A stretch of DNA of 64,000 bases from Demequina zhanjiangensis (GTDB taxonomy: Bacteria; Actinomycetota; Actinomycetes; Actinomycetales; Demequinaceae): the NCBI RefSeq assembly GCF_030418315.1, contig NZ_JAUHPV010000008.1, forward strand, positions 62,001 through 126,000, read 5' to 3'. Position numbers and translations under genes: made by a program. Under the pieces are notes generated by a model that worked only from the letters and a program-made list of their open reading frames with translations, searched no databases and was not told where the DNA came from. Numbering within the stretch: position 1 is the first letter of the stretch; each line of letters opens with the position of its first letter. Positions 36,122 to 45,780 of this stretch are shown one piece after another.

Positions 36122-37825
36122 GTGACTTCACCCGAACCCGAGGACGGGGCCGACGCGGTCGAGCCGAACGCGCCCATGAGCGGACGCCGCCTGGGACGCT
36201 CCACCGCGCTCATGGCCTCGGGCACCATCGTGTCCCGAGGGCTTGGGCTCGTCCGAGGCGCGATGCTCGTGTGGGCGGTCGGCATGACGGGCCAGGTGGC
36301 CGACTCGTACGACCTCGCGAACAAGCTGCCGAACACCCTCTACGCACTGCTTGCGGCGGGAGTGCTCAACTCCGCGCTCGTGCCCCAGATCGTGAAGGCC
36401 TTCCAGCAGCCTGGCGGCAAGCGGATCGTGGACCGGATCCTCACGATCGGTGCGACCGCCTCGGTCGTCGCGGGTGTCGTCTTCACGATCGCGGCACCGA
36501 TCATGGTGCGGATCTACTCGAACGGGTGGAGCGACGACCAGCTCGCGCTGGCCACGGCGCTGGCGTACTGGATCATCCCGCAGCTGACCTTCTACGGGCT
36601 GTACACGCTGCTCGGGGAGATCCTGAACGCGCGGGGGCAGTTCGGCCCGTACATGTGGGCGCCGGTCCTGGCCAACGTCATCTCGATCAGCGGGTTCGCG
36701 GTCTACCTGGCCATGTTCGGCGCGATCGGCGATCCGCCTCCGCCGCTCGCCATCGACGAGTGGACGCCGGACAGGATCGCTGTTCTCGGAAGCGTCGCGA
36801 CGCTCGGCATCGCGTCACAGGCGCTCGTGCTCATCATCCCGTTGGTCAAGGGCGGCTATCACTGGAAGTGGAGGTGGCGCGGTGAGAAGGGCGAGCTCGC
36901 CGCCCTCCGCACGGTGGTCACGTGGGCGCTCGCCGCGGTGAGCATCGAGCAGCTGGGGGTCCTGCTGACCAGCCGGGTGATGACCGCTGCTGACACCGCG
37001 GCGGGAGCCGACGGCGGCGTGATCGCCGGAAACGCGGCGTACTTCAACGCGATGATGATCTACATCGTGCCGCACTCGATCGTCACGGTCTCACTGCTGA
37101 CGGCGCTCTTCACCTCCATGGCGCGTGCCTATGCACGGGGCGACAACGACACGTTGATCTCGGAGATCTCGCGCGGCGCGCGCCTGGTCGGCGTCTTCGC
37201 CATCTGGGCGAGCGCGACCCTCTTCCTGCTCGGGCCGCTCGCGGTCCGCGTGCTCGTGCCTACCGCGAGTGCGGAGTCCGTCGCCGTCACGGCGCCGGTG
37301 CTGCAGACCCTTGCGCTCGGGCTCGTGCCGCTCGGCCTGATGGTCCTCGTCAAGCGCGTGCTCTTCGTCATGGAGGACGCAAGGTCGGTCTTCTTCGTGC
37401 AGATCCCCATGACGATCGCATGGATCGGGGTGGCGTACGCCGTCATGTACTTCGCCGAGCCGCAGTGGTGGACCGTCGGTGTGGCGCTCGGCCTCGTCGC
37501 CTCGAACACTGTGGCCGTGGTGCTGCGGTCGGTCACGCTCAAGCGGAAGCTGGGGCGCCTCGACGGTCGCAGGATCGTCACGCTGTATGCACGGGCGGTC
37601 GTCGCGATGATCCCGGCTGCGGCTGCGGGATGGGTGCTGCAACGCTTCGTGCCGCCGGTGTCAGAGCTCTCCGGGTGGGGCGGACTCTTCCAGGCCGCAG
37701 CCGCGGGCCTGGGCATCGCGCTCGTGATGGGCCTGGTATATGGGATCGTCTTGAAGCTCCTGCGCGTTGAGGAGTTGGATCAGGTGATGGCTCCGCTGAT
37801 GCGCAAGCTGCGCCGCGTACGATAG
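36122..37825 (+). CDS. murJ: MurJ lipid II flippase
   Basis: A 567-residue MviN/MurJ protein that flips lipid II across the membrane. It begins with an acidic tail, then STALMASGTIVSRGLGLVRG and a full set of about fourteen membrane segments; family motifs DLANKLPNTLYALLAAGVLN and LIPLVKGGYHWKW are present. In M. tuberculosis MviN the pseudokinase is fused to the C-terminus. Here the protein ends at the membrane domain (LMRKLRRVR), and a separate pseudokinase gene follows 59 bases later. GTG 36122 is the best start; ATG 36176 is an alternative. Confidence 0.95.
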   Translation: MTSPEPEDGADAVEPNAPMSGRRLGRSTALMASGTIVSRGLGLVRGAMLVWAVGMTGQVADSYDLANKLPNTLYALLAAGVLNSALVPQIVKAFQQPGGKRIVDRILTIGATASVVAGVVFTIAAPIMVRIYSNGWSDDQLALATALAYWIIPQLTFYGLYTLLGEILNARGQFGPYMWAPVLANVISISGFAVYLAMFGAIGDPPPPLAIDEWTPDRIAVLGSVATLGIASQALVLIIPLVKGGYHWKWRWRGEKGELAALRTVVTWALAAVSIEQLGVLLTSRVMTAADTAAGADGGVIAGNAAYFNAMMIYIVPHSIVTVSLLTALFTSMARAYARGDNDTLISEISRGARLVGVFAIWASATLFLLGPLAVRVLVPTASAESVAVTAPVLQTLALGLVPLGLMVLVKRVLFVMEDARSVFFVQIPMTIAWIGVAYAVMYFAEPQWWTVGVALGLVASNTVAVVLRSVTLKRKLGRLDGRRIVTLYARAVVAMIPAAAAGWVLQRFVPPVSELSGWGGLFQAAAAGLGIALVMGLVYGIVLKLLRVEELDQVMAPLMRKLRRVR

Positions 37826-37884
37826 GTGTCCGTCGAGTCAGGGGCCGCTCACAGCGCCTCCGCAGGGTTCTTGGGGGTCTTCAG

Positions 37885-39231
37885 GTGCAATCGGGTGTGA
37901 CGTTGGCGCGCCGCTTCACGCTCGTTGCCCGGGAGGACTTCGACGTGGCCGGTGCCGCGCGCTGGCATGCGAAGGACGAGCGGCTCCGCAAGGACGTCAC
38001 CGCCTACACGCTGCCCGGCGACGACTCCCTTTCCGTGCTGTCCGCGGTGGCGCGCGTGTCCTCGGTACGAGACCCTCGCCTTGCCCGTGTCGTCGCGAGC
38101 GGCACTGATGCGGTGGACGACGCGTCGGTCGCCTATGTGATCGTCGACAGGCCGCGCGGGGTGGTGCTGGAGGACGTGATCGCCCGCCGGGACCTCACTC
38201 CTCGGCTTGCTGGAGCGATCGTCGGCTCGCTGTCGCGCGCGCTGGTCCCGCTCGATGCGCGCGGGATCCACCATGGCGCGATCCGCTCCACCGCGGTCAC
38301 CGTGTCGGATGCGGGCATCCCCGTGCTCACGGGCCTGGGACTGGATGCCGTGCTGATGGAGCAGTCCGACGGGGGCGATCACGAGTCGCCGAGCGAGAAG
38401 GGGGACGCGCAGGCGCTCACGCGTCTGTTCCTGCGCTGCCTGACGGGCTCCGACGCGGATCTGCTCACCGTCGACGACATCCCCTCGGAGGTGTCCGGTC
38501 CTGCGCGGGGGCTGTGCGTCTCGCTGCTCACCGGCGACGGGCCGACGGCGCTGTCCGAGGTCGTCGCTGCGTTCCCGCCCGATCACGTCGCGCTCAGGGG
38601 CTTCCCTTCCGCGGTGAGGAGCATGCCGCTGCGGGCTGAGGTCGCGCGCGCGGAGCTGCGGGAGACCGTGGGAAAGCCTGCGACCGAGGTCGTCACGCTT
38701 GTGACACTGTCCCGGGCGGCAGCCGTGTGCGCCGTGGCGCACGCGGTCCAGCGCAGCGCACCCGACCTGGCGCCCGAGGTCGAGGCCGGCAGGCTCACAT
38801 GGATCCGTGCGGCGCTGCCTGCTCCCACCCCGCCTGCGCCCACGGTCGATCCCGTGCCGGGCAGTGCTGAGGACGAGCGTGCGCTCTTCGACGATCTCGA
38901 GGCGTACGACGAGATGGTCGACGCCCAGAACTCCGGTCCCTCGCGATCGGTGTGGGAAGCGCTCCTCTATCGGCTGCACACCCGTTGGCCCGAGTCGGAC
39001 ACGCTCGCGCGTCTCCATGACGAGGCGCATGCGCGGGCGGCCACTCCGGGCCCCATCCCGACGCGTGCCTTGCTGATGACCGGCGGCGTCGCGCTCGTGA
39101 TCTTCGCGGTCATGACAGCGCTCTCGCTGCTCGCGGCGCCGATCGAGGTCGAGCAGGACCGCCACAACCCACCGAGCCACACGTATCCGGTGTACACGTT
39201 CAGCCCCACGGCCTCCCCGTCTGAGGAGTAG
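37885..39231 (+). CDS. Pseudokinase-like membrane protein, MurJ partner
   Basis: A 448-residue protein. Residues 1-260 have a protein-kinase-like layout in which catalytic motifs are lost: the HRD site reads [14 protein letters not shown] and the DFG site reads LTGLGLD. A linker, one membrane helix ([21 protein letters not shown]) and a short Ser/Pro-rich extracellular tail follow. In mycobacteria the same domain, fused to MurJ, is phosphorylated by PknB and binds FhaA. GTG 37885 has GGGGG about eight bases upstream. Confidence 0.75.
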   Translation: MQSGVTLARRFTLVAREDFDVAGAARWHAKDERLRKDVTAYTLPGDDSLSVLSAVARVSSVRDPRLARVVASGTDAVDDASVAYVIVDRPRGVVLEDVIARRDLTPRLAGAIVGSLSRALVPLDARGIHHGAIRSTAVTVSDAGIPVLTGLGLDAVLMEQSDGGDHESPSEKGDAQALTRLFLRCLTGSDADLLTVDDIPSEVSGPARGLCVSLLTGDGPTALSEVVAAFPPDHVALRGFPSAVRSMPLRAEVARAELRETVGKPATEVVTLVTLSRAAAVCAVAHAVQRSAPDLAPEVEAGRLTWIRAALPAPTPPAPTVDPVPGSAEDERALFDDLEAYDEMVDAQNSGPSRSVWEALLYRLHTRWPESDTLARLHDEAHARAATPGPIPTRALLMTGGVALVIFAVMTALSLLAAPIEVEQDRHNPPSHTYPVYTFSPTASPSEE

Positions 39232-39301
39232 CGTCGGCCGGCTGCCATGCGGTGGCCGCTTACGGGTGGCTGCCAGGGGTGCTGTGCCCGCGGCGAACAG
39301 C

Positions 39302-39328
39302 GGAAGATCGGACGACTAGCATTCGTTG
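39302..39328 (+). promoter_or_regulatory. SigR/SigH-like promoter of trxB
   Basis: GGAAG (39302-39306), an 18-base spacer and GTTG (39325-39328) match the oxidative-stress sigma SigR/SigH consensus GGAAT-N18-GTT except for one base, 47 bases before trxB. Such promoters drive trxBA in actinomycetes. Confidence 0.5.
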
Positions 39329-39374
39329 TGACATCCGGAAGAAGACACGCTCCGAACACACCCCGAGGACTTTC

Positions 39375-40352
39375 ATGAGCGACATCCGCAATCTGATCAT
39401 CGTGGGCTCCGGCCCCGCCGGGTACACGGCGGCCATCTACGCCGCACGCGCCGGCTTCCAGCCCCTCGTCATCGCCGGCTCCATCACGGCGGGCGGCGCG
39501 CTGATGAACACCACCGAGGTGGAGAACTTCCCTGGCTTCGTCGAGGGAATCCAGGGCCCTGAGCTCATGGAGGTCCTCCAGGCGCAGGCCGAGCGGTTCG
39601 GCGCCGAGGTGCTGTTCGACGACGCGACCGAGCTGTCCCTCGAGGGCCCCGTCAAGACGGTCGTCACGGGCATGGGCAAGACCTACTCCGCCAAGGCTGT
39701 CATCCTCGCGACGGGCTCCGCCTATCGCGAGCTGGGGCTCGAGGACGAGAAGCGTCTGTCGGGCAAGGGCGTCTCCTGGTGCGCGACGTGCGACGGCTTC
39801 TTCTTCCGCGACCAGGACGTCGTCGTGGTCGGCGGCGGGGACTCGGCTGTCGAGGAGGCGACGTTCCTCACGCGCTTCGCACGCAAGGTCTACATGGTGC
39901 ATCGCCGCGACGAGCTGCGTGCCTCCAAGATCATGGCGGACCGAGCGAAGGCGGATCCGAAGATCGAGTTCGTCTGGGACTCCCAGGTGGTCGGCCTTGA
40001 GGGCGACGCGAAGCTCTCGAGCGTCCGCATCGCGAACGTGAAGTCCGGTGAGGAGTCCACGCTCGAGGCGACGGGTCTCTTCGTCGCGATCGGTCACATC
40101 CCCCGCTCCGAGCTCGTCAAGGGTGTCGTCGACACCGATGAGGGCGGATACGTCCTGGTAGACGGCCGTACCACGGCCACCAACGTCGATGGCGTCTTCG
40201 CCTGCGGTGATCTCGTGGACAACCGCTACCGACAGGCCATCACCGCGGCCGGCTCCGGCTGCGCCGCCGCGCTCGACGCGCAGCACTGGCTCGATGCGCA
40301 CGGCGCCGAGGCGGGCGCCACCGTGGATCTGGAGGTTGACGCGAATGTCTGA
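39375..40352 (+). CDS. trxB: Thioredoxin reductase
   Basis: A 325-residue FAD/NADPH enzyme that reduces thioredoxin. It begins [20 protein letters not shown] (FAD-binding GxGxxG), has the redox site WCATCDG and the NADPH-binding [17 protein letters not shown], and ends with the FAD motif [19 protein letters not shown] 39375 has GAGG seven bases before it. The stop overlaps the trxA start by eight bases. Confidence 0.97.
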   Translation: MSDIRNLIIVGSGPAGYTAAIYAARAGFQPLVIAGSITAGGALMNTTEVENFPGFVEGIQGPELMEVLQAQAERFGAEVLFDDATELSLEGPVKTVVTGMGKTYSAKAVILATGSAYRELGLEDEKRLSGKGVSWCATCDGFFFRDQDVVVVGGGDSAVEEATFLTRFARKVYMVHRRDELRASKIMADRAKADPKIEFVWDSQVVGLEGDAKLSSVRIANVKSGEESTLEATGLFVAIGHIPRSELVKGVVDTDEGGYVLVDGRTTATNVDGVFACGDLVDNRYRQAITAAGSGCAAALDAQHWLDAHGAEAGATVDLEVDANV

Positions 40353-40692
40353 CGCTCCCGTCCCCGCCACCGTCGACACGTTCAAGAGCGAGGTGCTCGA
40401 GTCCGACGTCCCGGTCGTGGTCGACTTCTGGGCCGCCTGGTGCGGTCCGTGCCGCGCGGTCGCTCCCATCCTGGACGAGCTGGCCGGCGAGTACGAGGGA
40501 CGTCTGAAGGTCGTGAAGGTCGACACGGACGAGAACGGCTCGCTCGCAGCGGCCTACGGCGTCACCTCGATCCCCACGATGACGTTCTTCTCCGGCGGTC
40601 AGGTCGTCAAGTCCGTGGTGGGCGCGAAGCCCAAGCCTGCGCTCGTCTCGCTCTTCGACGAGGTCCTTGCCGAGACTGGCGCGTCCGCCTAG
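40345..40692 (+). CDS. trxA: Thioredoxin
   Basis: A 115-residue thioredoxin with the active site [13 protein letters not shown] and the cis-proline site [12 protein letters not shown]. It is reduced by the TrxB encoded immediately upstream; the start ATG 40345 lies inside the end of trxB. Cognate reductants for the CcdA-like membrane protein earlier in the window could include this protein, an inference only. Confidence 0.97.
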   Translation: MSDAPVPATVDTFKSEVLESDVPVVVDFWAAWCGPCRAVAPILDELAGEYEGRLKVVKVDTDENGSLAAAYGVTSIPTMTFFSGGQVVKSVVGAKPKPALVSLFDEVLAETGASA

Positions 40693-40710
40693 CCAGGTCT
40701 CACGATGCCG

Positions 40711-40743
40711 GAGGCCCGGTTCCGCGCGGCGGGACCGGGCCTC
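40711..40743 (+). terminator. trxBA terminator
   Basis: GAGGCCCGGT (40711-40720) pairs with ACCGGGCCTC (40734-40743), a 10-bp stem 18 bases after the trxA stop, with a 13-base loop. Confidence 0.8.
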
Positions 40744-40814
40744 TGCGCGTCTCACTGGACCCACCTCGACTCCAGGGTCGTCCCGAGGCCTTCCGACGTG
40801 CGAGACTGGCGCGC

Positions 40815-42116
40815 ATGAGCATCTCGGACTCCGGCGGCACGCGGCTCGACCCCTGGTATGGGTCGTACGCAGCGCGCGCACACGAGATGCGGGCGTCCGA
40901 GATCCGCGCGCTCTTCGCGGTCGCCAGCCGTCCCGAGGTGGTGTCGCTCGCGGGCGGCATGCCCTACATCGGCGGGCTGCCGCTCGAAGAGCTGGGCGAG
41001 ATGATGAAGCGCCTCATCGTCGAGCAGGGCGAGGTGGCGCTCCAGTACGGCTCGGGCCAGGGAGACGAGGGTCTGCGTGAGCGGATCCTGGACGTGATGG
41101 CGCTCGAGGGCATCACGGCACATCCTGACGATGTCGTGGTGACGACGGGCTCGCAGCAGGCGTTGGACCTGGTGACGAACATCTTCATCGACCCGGGCGA
41201 CGTCATCGTGGCCGAGGCTCCCTCGTATGTGGGTGCGCTGGGCGTCTTCAGGGCGCGTGAGGCGTCGGTGGTCCATGTCCCCATGGATGCCGACGGTCTG
41301 ATCCCGGAGCAGCTGGACGAGACCCTCACGCGCCTGAAGGCCGAGGGTCGGCGCGTGAAGTTCCTGTACACCGTGCCGAACTATCACAACCCGGCTGGCG
41401 TCAGCCTGTCGCTCGAGCGACGCCCGCAGGTGCTCGAGATCTGCAAGCGGCACGGCGTCCTGATCCTCGAGGACAACCCGTATGGGCTTCTCGGCTTCGA
41501 TCGTGAACCCATGCCCGCGTTGCGCTCGATGGACTCCGAAGGGGTCATCTACCTGGGGTCTTTCTCCAAGACCTTCGCCCCCGGCTTCCGAGTCGGATGG
41601 GCGGTCGCACCTCACGCGGTCCGCGAGAAGCTTGTGCTCGCCTCCGAGGCGGCGATCCTCTCCCCCTCGAATGCAAGCCAGCTCGCGATCCGCAGCTACC
41701 TGGACCACCACGACTGGCAGGGTCAGATCAAGGGATTCAGGGAGCAGTACCGCGAACGTCGCGACGCGACCATCTCCGCGCTTCAGGAGCACATCCCGGA
41801 GGCGACATGGAACGTCCCCGACGGTGGCTTCTACGTGTGGGTGAAGCTCCCCGAGGGGCTCGACGCCAAGTCGATGCTCCCACGCGCGATCACCGCGAGG
41901 GTCGCGTACGTGGCAGGGTCCGCCTTCTACATCGACGGCTCGGGCACCGATCACCTGCGGCTGTCGTTCTGCTACCCCACGCCTGACCGCATCCGCGAGG
42001 GCATCCGCAGGCTCGCCAGCGTCGTCGATGCAGAGCTCGAGACGGTGCGGATCTTCGGCACCGCGGGCTCGGGCAGCGCCGAGACCGTCGAGTTCCCTTC
42101 CCCCGACCTGACCTGA
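40815..42116 (+). CDS. PLP-dependent aminotransferase (class I, LysN/MocR-type)
   Basis: A 433-residue PLP enzyme. The PLP lysine is in YLGSFSKTFAPGFRVGW and substrate-binding features include TTGSQQALDLVTNIFIDPGD, YTVPNYHNPAG and DNPYGLLGF. It resembles 2-aminoadipate/aromatic aminotransferase-type proteins without the MocR DNA-binding domain. Specificity unknown. ATG 40815 has a weak ribosome site. The gene is 33 bases before the Ddl-like ligase. Confidence 0.88.
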   Translation: MSISDSGGTRLDPWYGSYAARAHEMRASEIRALFAVASRPEVVSLAGGMPYIGGLPLEELGEMMKRLIVEQGEVALQYGSGQGDEGLRERILDVMALEGITAHPDDVVVTTGSQQALDLVTNIFIDPGDVIVAEAPSYVGALGVFRAREASVVHVPMDADGLIPEQLDETLTRLKAEGRRVKFLYTVPNYHNPAGVSLSLERRPQVLEICKRHGVLILEDNPYGLLGFDREPMPALRSMDSEGVIYLGSFSKTFAPGFRVGWAVAPHAVREKLVLASEAAILSPSNASQLAIRSYLDHHDWQGQIKGFREQYRERRDATISALQEHIPEATWNVPDGGFYVWVKLPEGLDAKSMLPRAITARVAYVAGSAFYIDGSGTDHLRLSFCYPTPDRIREGIRRLASVVDAELETVRIFGTAGSGSAETVEFPSPDLT

Positions 42117-42149
42117 GCCGCTGCCGGCTCCCATGAGAGGACCCCACCC

Positions 42150-43091
42150 ATGCACGCGATGATCCTTGCCGGCGGACTCAGCCACGAGCGCGACGTCTCG
42201 ATCCGCTCGGGCCGTCGCGTGATGGAGGAGCTTCGCGACGCCGGGGTCGAGGTGTCGATGCACGACGTCGACCACGGCCTGATCCCTGCACTGAAGGAGG
42301 GCGGCGTCGACGTGGTGTGGCCCCTCCTGCACGGCGCCTCTGGCGAGGACGGCTCGCTTCAGGCGCTGCTCGAGGTCGTCGGGGTCCCGTACGTCGGCAC
42401 CACCTCGCAGGCAGCCCGCGTCGCATGGAACAAGTCGGTCGCGAAGACCCTGATGGCGCGCTACGGAATCTCCACCCCCGACGCTGTGACCATGCCTCAG
42501 TCGCTGTTCCGTGAGGTGGGCGCGGAGCAGATGCTCGACTCGATCGCCGCGAAGCTCGGCTTCCCTCTGGTCGTGAAGCCTGTGCGGGGAGGCTCTGCGC
42601 TCGGACTCTCGATCGTGCAGACGCGGGAGGATCTCGCTCGAGCGATGGTGCACTGCTTCGCCTACGGCGATATGGCGTTGATCGAGCGGTTCGTCGAGGG
42701 TCGCGAGATCGCGATGAGCGTGATCGGCTCCGGTGACGACGCCCGTGCGCTTCCCGGGGTCGAGGTCTCGGCAGCTGACGGCCGCTACGACTACGACGCG
42801 CGCTACAACCCTGGACGCATCGAATACTTCGCCCCCGCCCGCCTGAGCGTTGAGGAGGCGGAACTGGTGGCGCACACCGCTCTGCGGGTGCATCAGTCCA
42901 TGGACCTGCGAGATCTGTCGCGAGTGGACATCATCCTGGACCACGACGGCGTCGCGCAGGTCATCGACATCAACATCTGCCCTGGTATGACCGAGACTTC
43001 GCTCATGCCGCAAGCCATCGGTGCAGCTGGCATGCCGCTCCGCGAGCTGTACTACGCGATCGCTGCGTCGGCCGCGAGCCGCGGCGTCTGA
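42150..43091 (+). CDS. D-Ala-D-Ala ligase-like ATP-grasp enzyme
   Basis: A 313-residue ATP-grasp ligase of the D-alanine-D-alanine ligase family: HAMILAGGLSHERDVSIRSG (N-terminal), LVVKPVRGGSALG (ATP-binding), DRYDYDARY-like GRYDYDARYN and VDIILDHDGVAQVIDINICP (metal-binding Asp/Glu-Asn). It is shorter than typical Ddl (about 350-370). It may make D-Ala-D-Ala or a related dipeptide. GAGAGGACC precedes the start. Confidence 0.82.
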   Translation: MHAMILAGGLSHERDVSIRSGRRVMEELRDAGVEVSMHDVDHGLIPALKEGGVDVVWPLLHGASGEDGSLQALLEVVGVPYVGTTSQAARVAWNKSVAKTLMARYGISTPDAVTMPQSLFREVGAEQMLDSIAAKLGFPLVVKPVRGGSALGLSIVQTREDLARAMVHCFAYGDMALIERFVEGREIAMSVIGSGDDARALPGVEVSAADGRYDYDARYNPGRIEYFAPARLSVEEAELVAHTALRVHQSMDLRDLSRVDIILDHDGVAQVIDINICPGMTETSLMPQAIGAAGMPLRELYYAIAASAASRGV

Positions 43092-43114
43092 TCACAGGTA
43101 CGCCTCAGACGCCG
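43082..43114 (+). terminator. Terminator overlapping the ligase stop codon
   Basis: CGGCGTCTGA (43082-43091, including the stop TGA) pairs perfectly with TCAGACGCCG (43105-43114) around a 13-base loop. It sits between the convergent ligase and parB genes. Confidence 0.65.
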
Positions 43115-43184
43115 ATGAGCGGGCCTCAGAGCGTTCAGGCGCGCTGATTCCGTCTGGGGCCCACGCCCAAGGACTCCTCGGGCG

Positions 43185-44204
43185 TCAGGCGTCCTCTGCG
43201 GCCGCGCCGAGCACTCCCGGATCATTAGGAGCCAGGATCGTGACGATCCGGTTCAGATCCTCGACCGTCGCGAAGTCGATCGTCACCTTGCCTCGGCTTC
43301 TGCCCAGCTGGACCTTCACCCTGGTGTCCAGGCGATCCCCGAGCCGCGCCGCGAGGTTGTCGAGCGCCTCCGTGCGGCCGCCGGCACGCACCGCTCCCTT
43401 GCGCGTCGGCGCGGGCGCCTCCACTCCGAGCGTCACGATCTCCTCAGTAGCGCGCACGGAGAGGCCCTCCGCGACGATCCGCTGTGCCAGGTGCTCCATC
43501 GCAGCCGGGTCCTCGAGTCCCAGCAGCGCACGCGCATGACCGGCGCTGAGGACGCCGGCCGCGACGCGACGCTGCACGAGCGGAGGCAGTCGGAGCAGAC
43601 GCAGCGTGTTCGAGATCTGCGGTCGCGAACGACTGATCTTCGTGGCGAGCTGGTCGTGGGTGATCCCGAAGTCGTCGAGGAGCTGCTGATAGGCGGCGGC
43701 CTCCTCGAGCGGGTTCAGCTGGCTGCGATGCAGGTTCTCGACGAGAGCGTCCCGCAGCATGTCGACGTCGTCCGTGGATCGCACGATCGCCGGGATCTGC
43801 TCGAGCCCGGCCTCCTTGGAGGCGCGGAGTCGACGCTCACCCATGATGAGCTCGTAGCCCTCCCCCGACGGGTGGGGCCGCACGACGATCGGCTGCAGCA
43901 CGCCGATCTCCTTCACCGAGCCGACGAGCTCGGCAAGCGCGTCCTCGTCGAACACGGTCCGCGGCTGTCGCGGGTTAGGGACCACGGACATCGGATCGAT
44001 GTGCGCGAAGCGCGCGCCGGGAACGGGGACGAGTCCGTCCTCGTCATCCTCGGCCAGGGCGGCTTCGTCAGCCTTCACCTGAGGGATCGCGCCCGTGCCG
44101 GCGAAGAAGACGTCCGAGGGGCGCTCGGCCGGCGTGACCGACTCGTCCTCGGTGGGGATGAGGGCGCCGAGGCCCCGTCCAAGTCCACGCTTGGGCTTGC
44201 TCAC
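43185..44204 (-). CDS. parB: Chromosome-partitioning protein ParB
   Basis: A 339-residue ParB. It opens [17 protein letters not shown] (a conserved ParA-interaction motif). The CTPase core includes NPRQPRTVF and GERRLRASK, the helix-turn-helix runs near [20 protein letters not shown], and a C-terminal dimerisation domain follows. It binds the parS sites seen nearby and spreads to organise the origin. The GTG at 44204 overlaps the parA stop by GTGA. Confidence 0.97.
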   Translation of the reverse strand: MSKPKRGLGRGLGALIPTEDESVTPAERPSDVFFAGTGAIPQVKADEAALAEDDEDGLVPVPGARFAHIDPMSVVPNPRQPRTVFDEDALAELVGSVKEIGVLQPIVVRPHPSGEGYELIMGERRLRASKEAGLEQIPAIVRSTDDVDMLRDALVENLHRSQLNPLEEAAAYQQLLDDFGITHDQLATKISRSRPQISNTLRLLRLPPLVQRRVAAGVLSAGHARALLGLEDPAAMEHLAQRIVAEGLSVRATEEIVTLGVEAPAPTRKGAVRAGGRTEALDNLAARLGDRLDTRVKVQLGRSRGKVTIDFATVEDLNRIVTILAPNDPGVLGAAAEDA

Positions 44205-45316
44205 TGCTGTCCTCCGGTCTGCGCAGCCGCTGCGCCTCGCGCAGCGATCTCCCGTGCGATGGCGAGGTAGGCCACCGCGCCCGATGACGTCGGGTCGTAT
44301 GTCATCACCGTCTGCCCGAAGCTGGGGGCCTCGGAGACCCTCACTGACCTGGGGACGGTCTGGTCGAGGGTCTGCTCCGGGAAGTGACCTCGGACCTCCG
44401 AGGCGACCTCGCGCGCGAGGTTGGTACGGCCGTCGAACATGGTGAGCACGATCGTCGAGACGTGGATGGTCGGATTGAGGTGCTTCTTGACCATGTCGAC
44501 AGTCTTGATGAGCTGCGTGAGGCCCTCGAGTGCGTAGTACTCGCACTGGATAGGGATGAGCACCTCAGTGGCGACGACCATCGCGTTCAGCGTGAGGAGA
44601 CCCAGGCTCGGCGGACAGTCGACGAACACGTAGTCGAGCTGCTTGCCGGAACCTTGGAGCAGCTCCTGGAGTGCGTCGTGGAGACGGAACTCTCGACGCA
44701 CCATCGACACGAGCTCGATGTCCGCACCGGCGAGATCGATGGTCGCGGGGACGCACCAGAGGGTCGGGATGTCGGGGCTGCGCTGCGCCACACGCGCGAG
44801 CGGCGTCTCCTCGAGCAGGACCTCGTAGATCGAGGGGGTGCCCGAACGATGCTCGACGCCCAGTGCAGTCGAGGCGTTCCCCTGCGGGTCGGCGTCGATC
44901 ACGAGCACGTTCGCTCCCCTGCTCGCAAGGGCCGCGGCGAGGTTCACGGAGGTCGTGGTCTTGCCGACTCCGCCCTTCTGGTTCGAGACGGTGATGATCC
45001 GCGTCTTCGGCGGTCGGGGGAAGTCGGCGTCCTCAAGGGCTCTGCGGAGCTGCTCCGTCTCCCACAGCTCACGGCCGACCGGACTGTCCTCCCCTGGCGT
45101 GAAGTCTTCGCCCGGCCCGGAGTCCTCGGCGGCGCCCGTTTCACGTGAAACATCGGAGGCGTCCCGCGCGTCGCCGGCGAGCTTGGCGAAGTCTGGGTCG
45201 GCAGCCCGCCGCTCCGGGGAACGCGGAACACTGGGTCGCGCGACGTCGCCCCGCCACGCCTGCGCAGCGCCGACGGGCTCGCCGGAAGGTGCGTGTGCCT
45301 CGTGACTGTCCGTCAC
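44201..45316 (-). CDS. parA: Chromosome-partitioning ATPase ParA
   Basis: A 371-residue ParA with the deviant Walker [21 protein letters not shown] (near residue 110), Walker A' [13 protein letters not shown] and [17 protein letters not shown]. About 105 N-terminal residues precede the ATPase core. They are acidic, low-complexity and contain a parS copy (codons for VSRET). GTG 45316 is preferred: GGAGGA lies a few bases before it. The frame stays open farther upstream without family likeness. Confidence 0.95.
   Translation of the reverse strand: MTDSHEAHAPSGEPVGAAQAWRGDVARPSVPRSPERRAADPDFAKLAGDARDASDVSRETGAAEDSGPGEDFTPGEDSPVGRELWETEQLRRALEDADFPRPPKTRIITVSNQKGGVGKTTTSVNLAAALASRGANVLVIDADPQGNASTALGVEHRSGTPSIYEVLLEETPLARVAQRSPDIPTLWCVPATIDLAGADIELVSMVRREFRLHDALQELLQGSGKQLDYVFVDCPPSLGLLTLNAMVVATEVLIPIQCEYYALEGLTQLIKTVDMVKKHLNPTIHVSTIVLTMFDGRTNLAREVASEVRGHFPEQTLDQTVPRSVRVSEAPSFGQTVMTYDPTSSGAVAYLAIAREIAARGAAAAQTGGQQ
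45138..45152. promoter_or_regulatory. parS site inside parA
   Basis: GTTTCACGTGAAACA matches the ParB-binding parS consensus TGTTTCACGTGAAACA over 15 of 16 bases. It lies within the parA 5' coding region. Confidence 0.92.
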
Positions 45317-45780
45317 GGATCCTCCTCGCATCGATGCTCTGCTTCCAGGGATCAGGCATGGCGCAACCGCGCACATGTGATGTCGTCGCCTGATCACCCC
45401 TGTCCAGCACGCGCTGTTTCACGTGAAACCACGTGGGCTGCGCACCCCGGAGCAGTCAGACTACCTGCGCGGTCCGACGGTTTCATCCGCGCTCAACCGT
45501 GCCTTCTGTGGACAACCATGGTGGCGACCCTCCGCCCCCGCACGCAGGCCTGTGGAGATCCGCTGTGGAGAAGATTCTGAAAATCGCGGCCAGGGAGCGA
45601 CATCTGCCGCCGATCCGGGTCGATCGCCGACACGCACAAGGGCACGGATCGGGCCGCCATGCGGCGAGAGGACGTCGCGACAGGGAAGCCACCACGACCT
45701 CGCGGGTCGCCTCCGCGACAGAGGTGCGCTGACCGAGAGGCGCACACCGTTGCTCGACCGCCTGCTTCTCCCCGCCGCAA
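45317..45780. other. rsmG-parA intergenic region with parS and DnaA boxes
   Basis: A 464-base non-coding stretch. It holds a parS (45416-45430), a perfect actinobacterial DnaA box (TTGTCCACA on the minus strand, 45507-45515) and two near-boxes, ATCTCCACA (45551-45559) and TTCTCCACA (45564-45572), all on the same strand. The parA promoter should also lie here. No gene is supportable. Confidence 0.65.
45416..45430. promoter_or_regulatory. parS site upstream of parA
   Basis: TGTTTCACGTGAAAC is identical to the parS consensus over its first 15 bases. It lies 100 bases upstream of the parA start codon. Confidence 0.92.

Noticed and set aside
33916-36336. 806-residue minus-strand frame opposite the DUF6049 gene
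   Set aside because: It is a shadow frame; the plus strand carries a signal peptide, membrane anchor and conserved neighbourhood.
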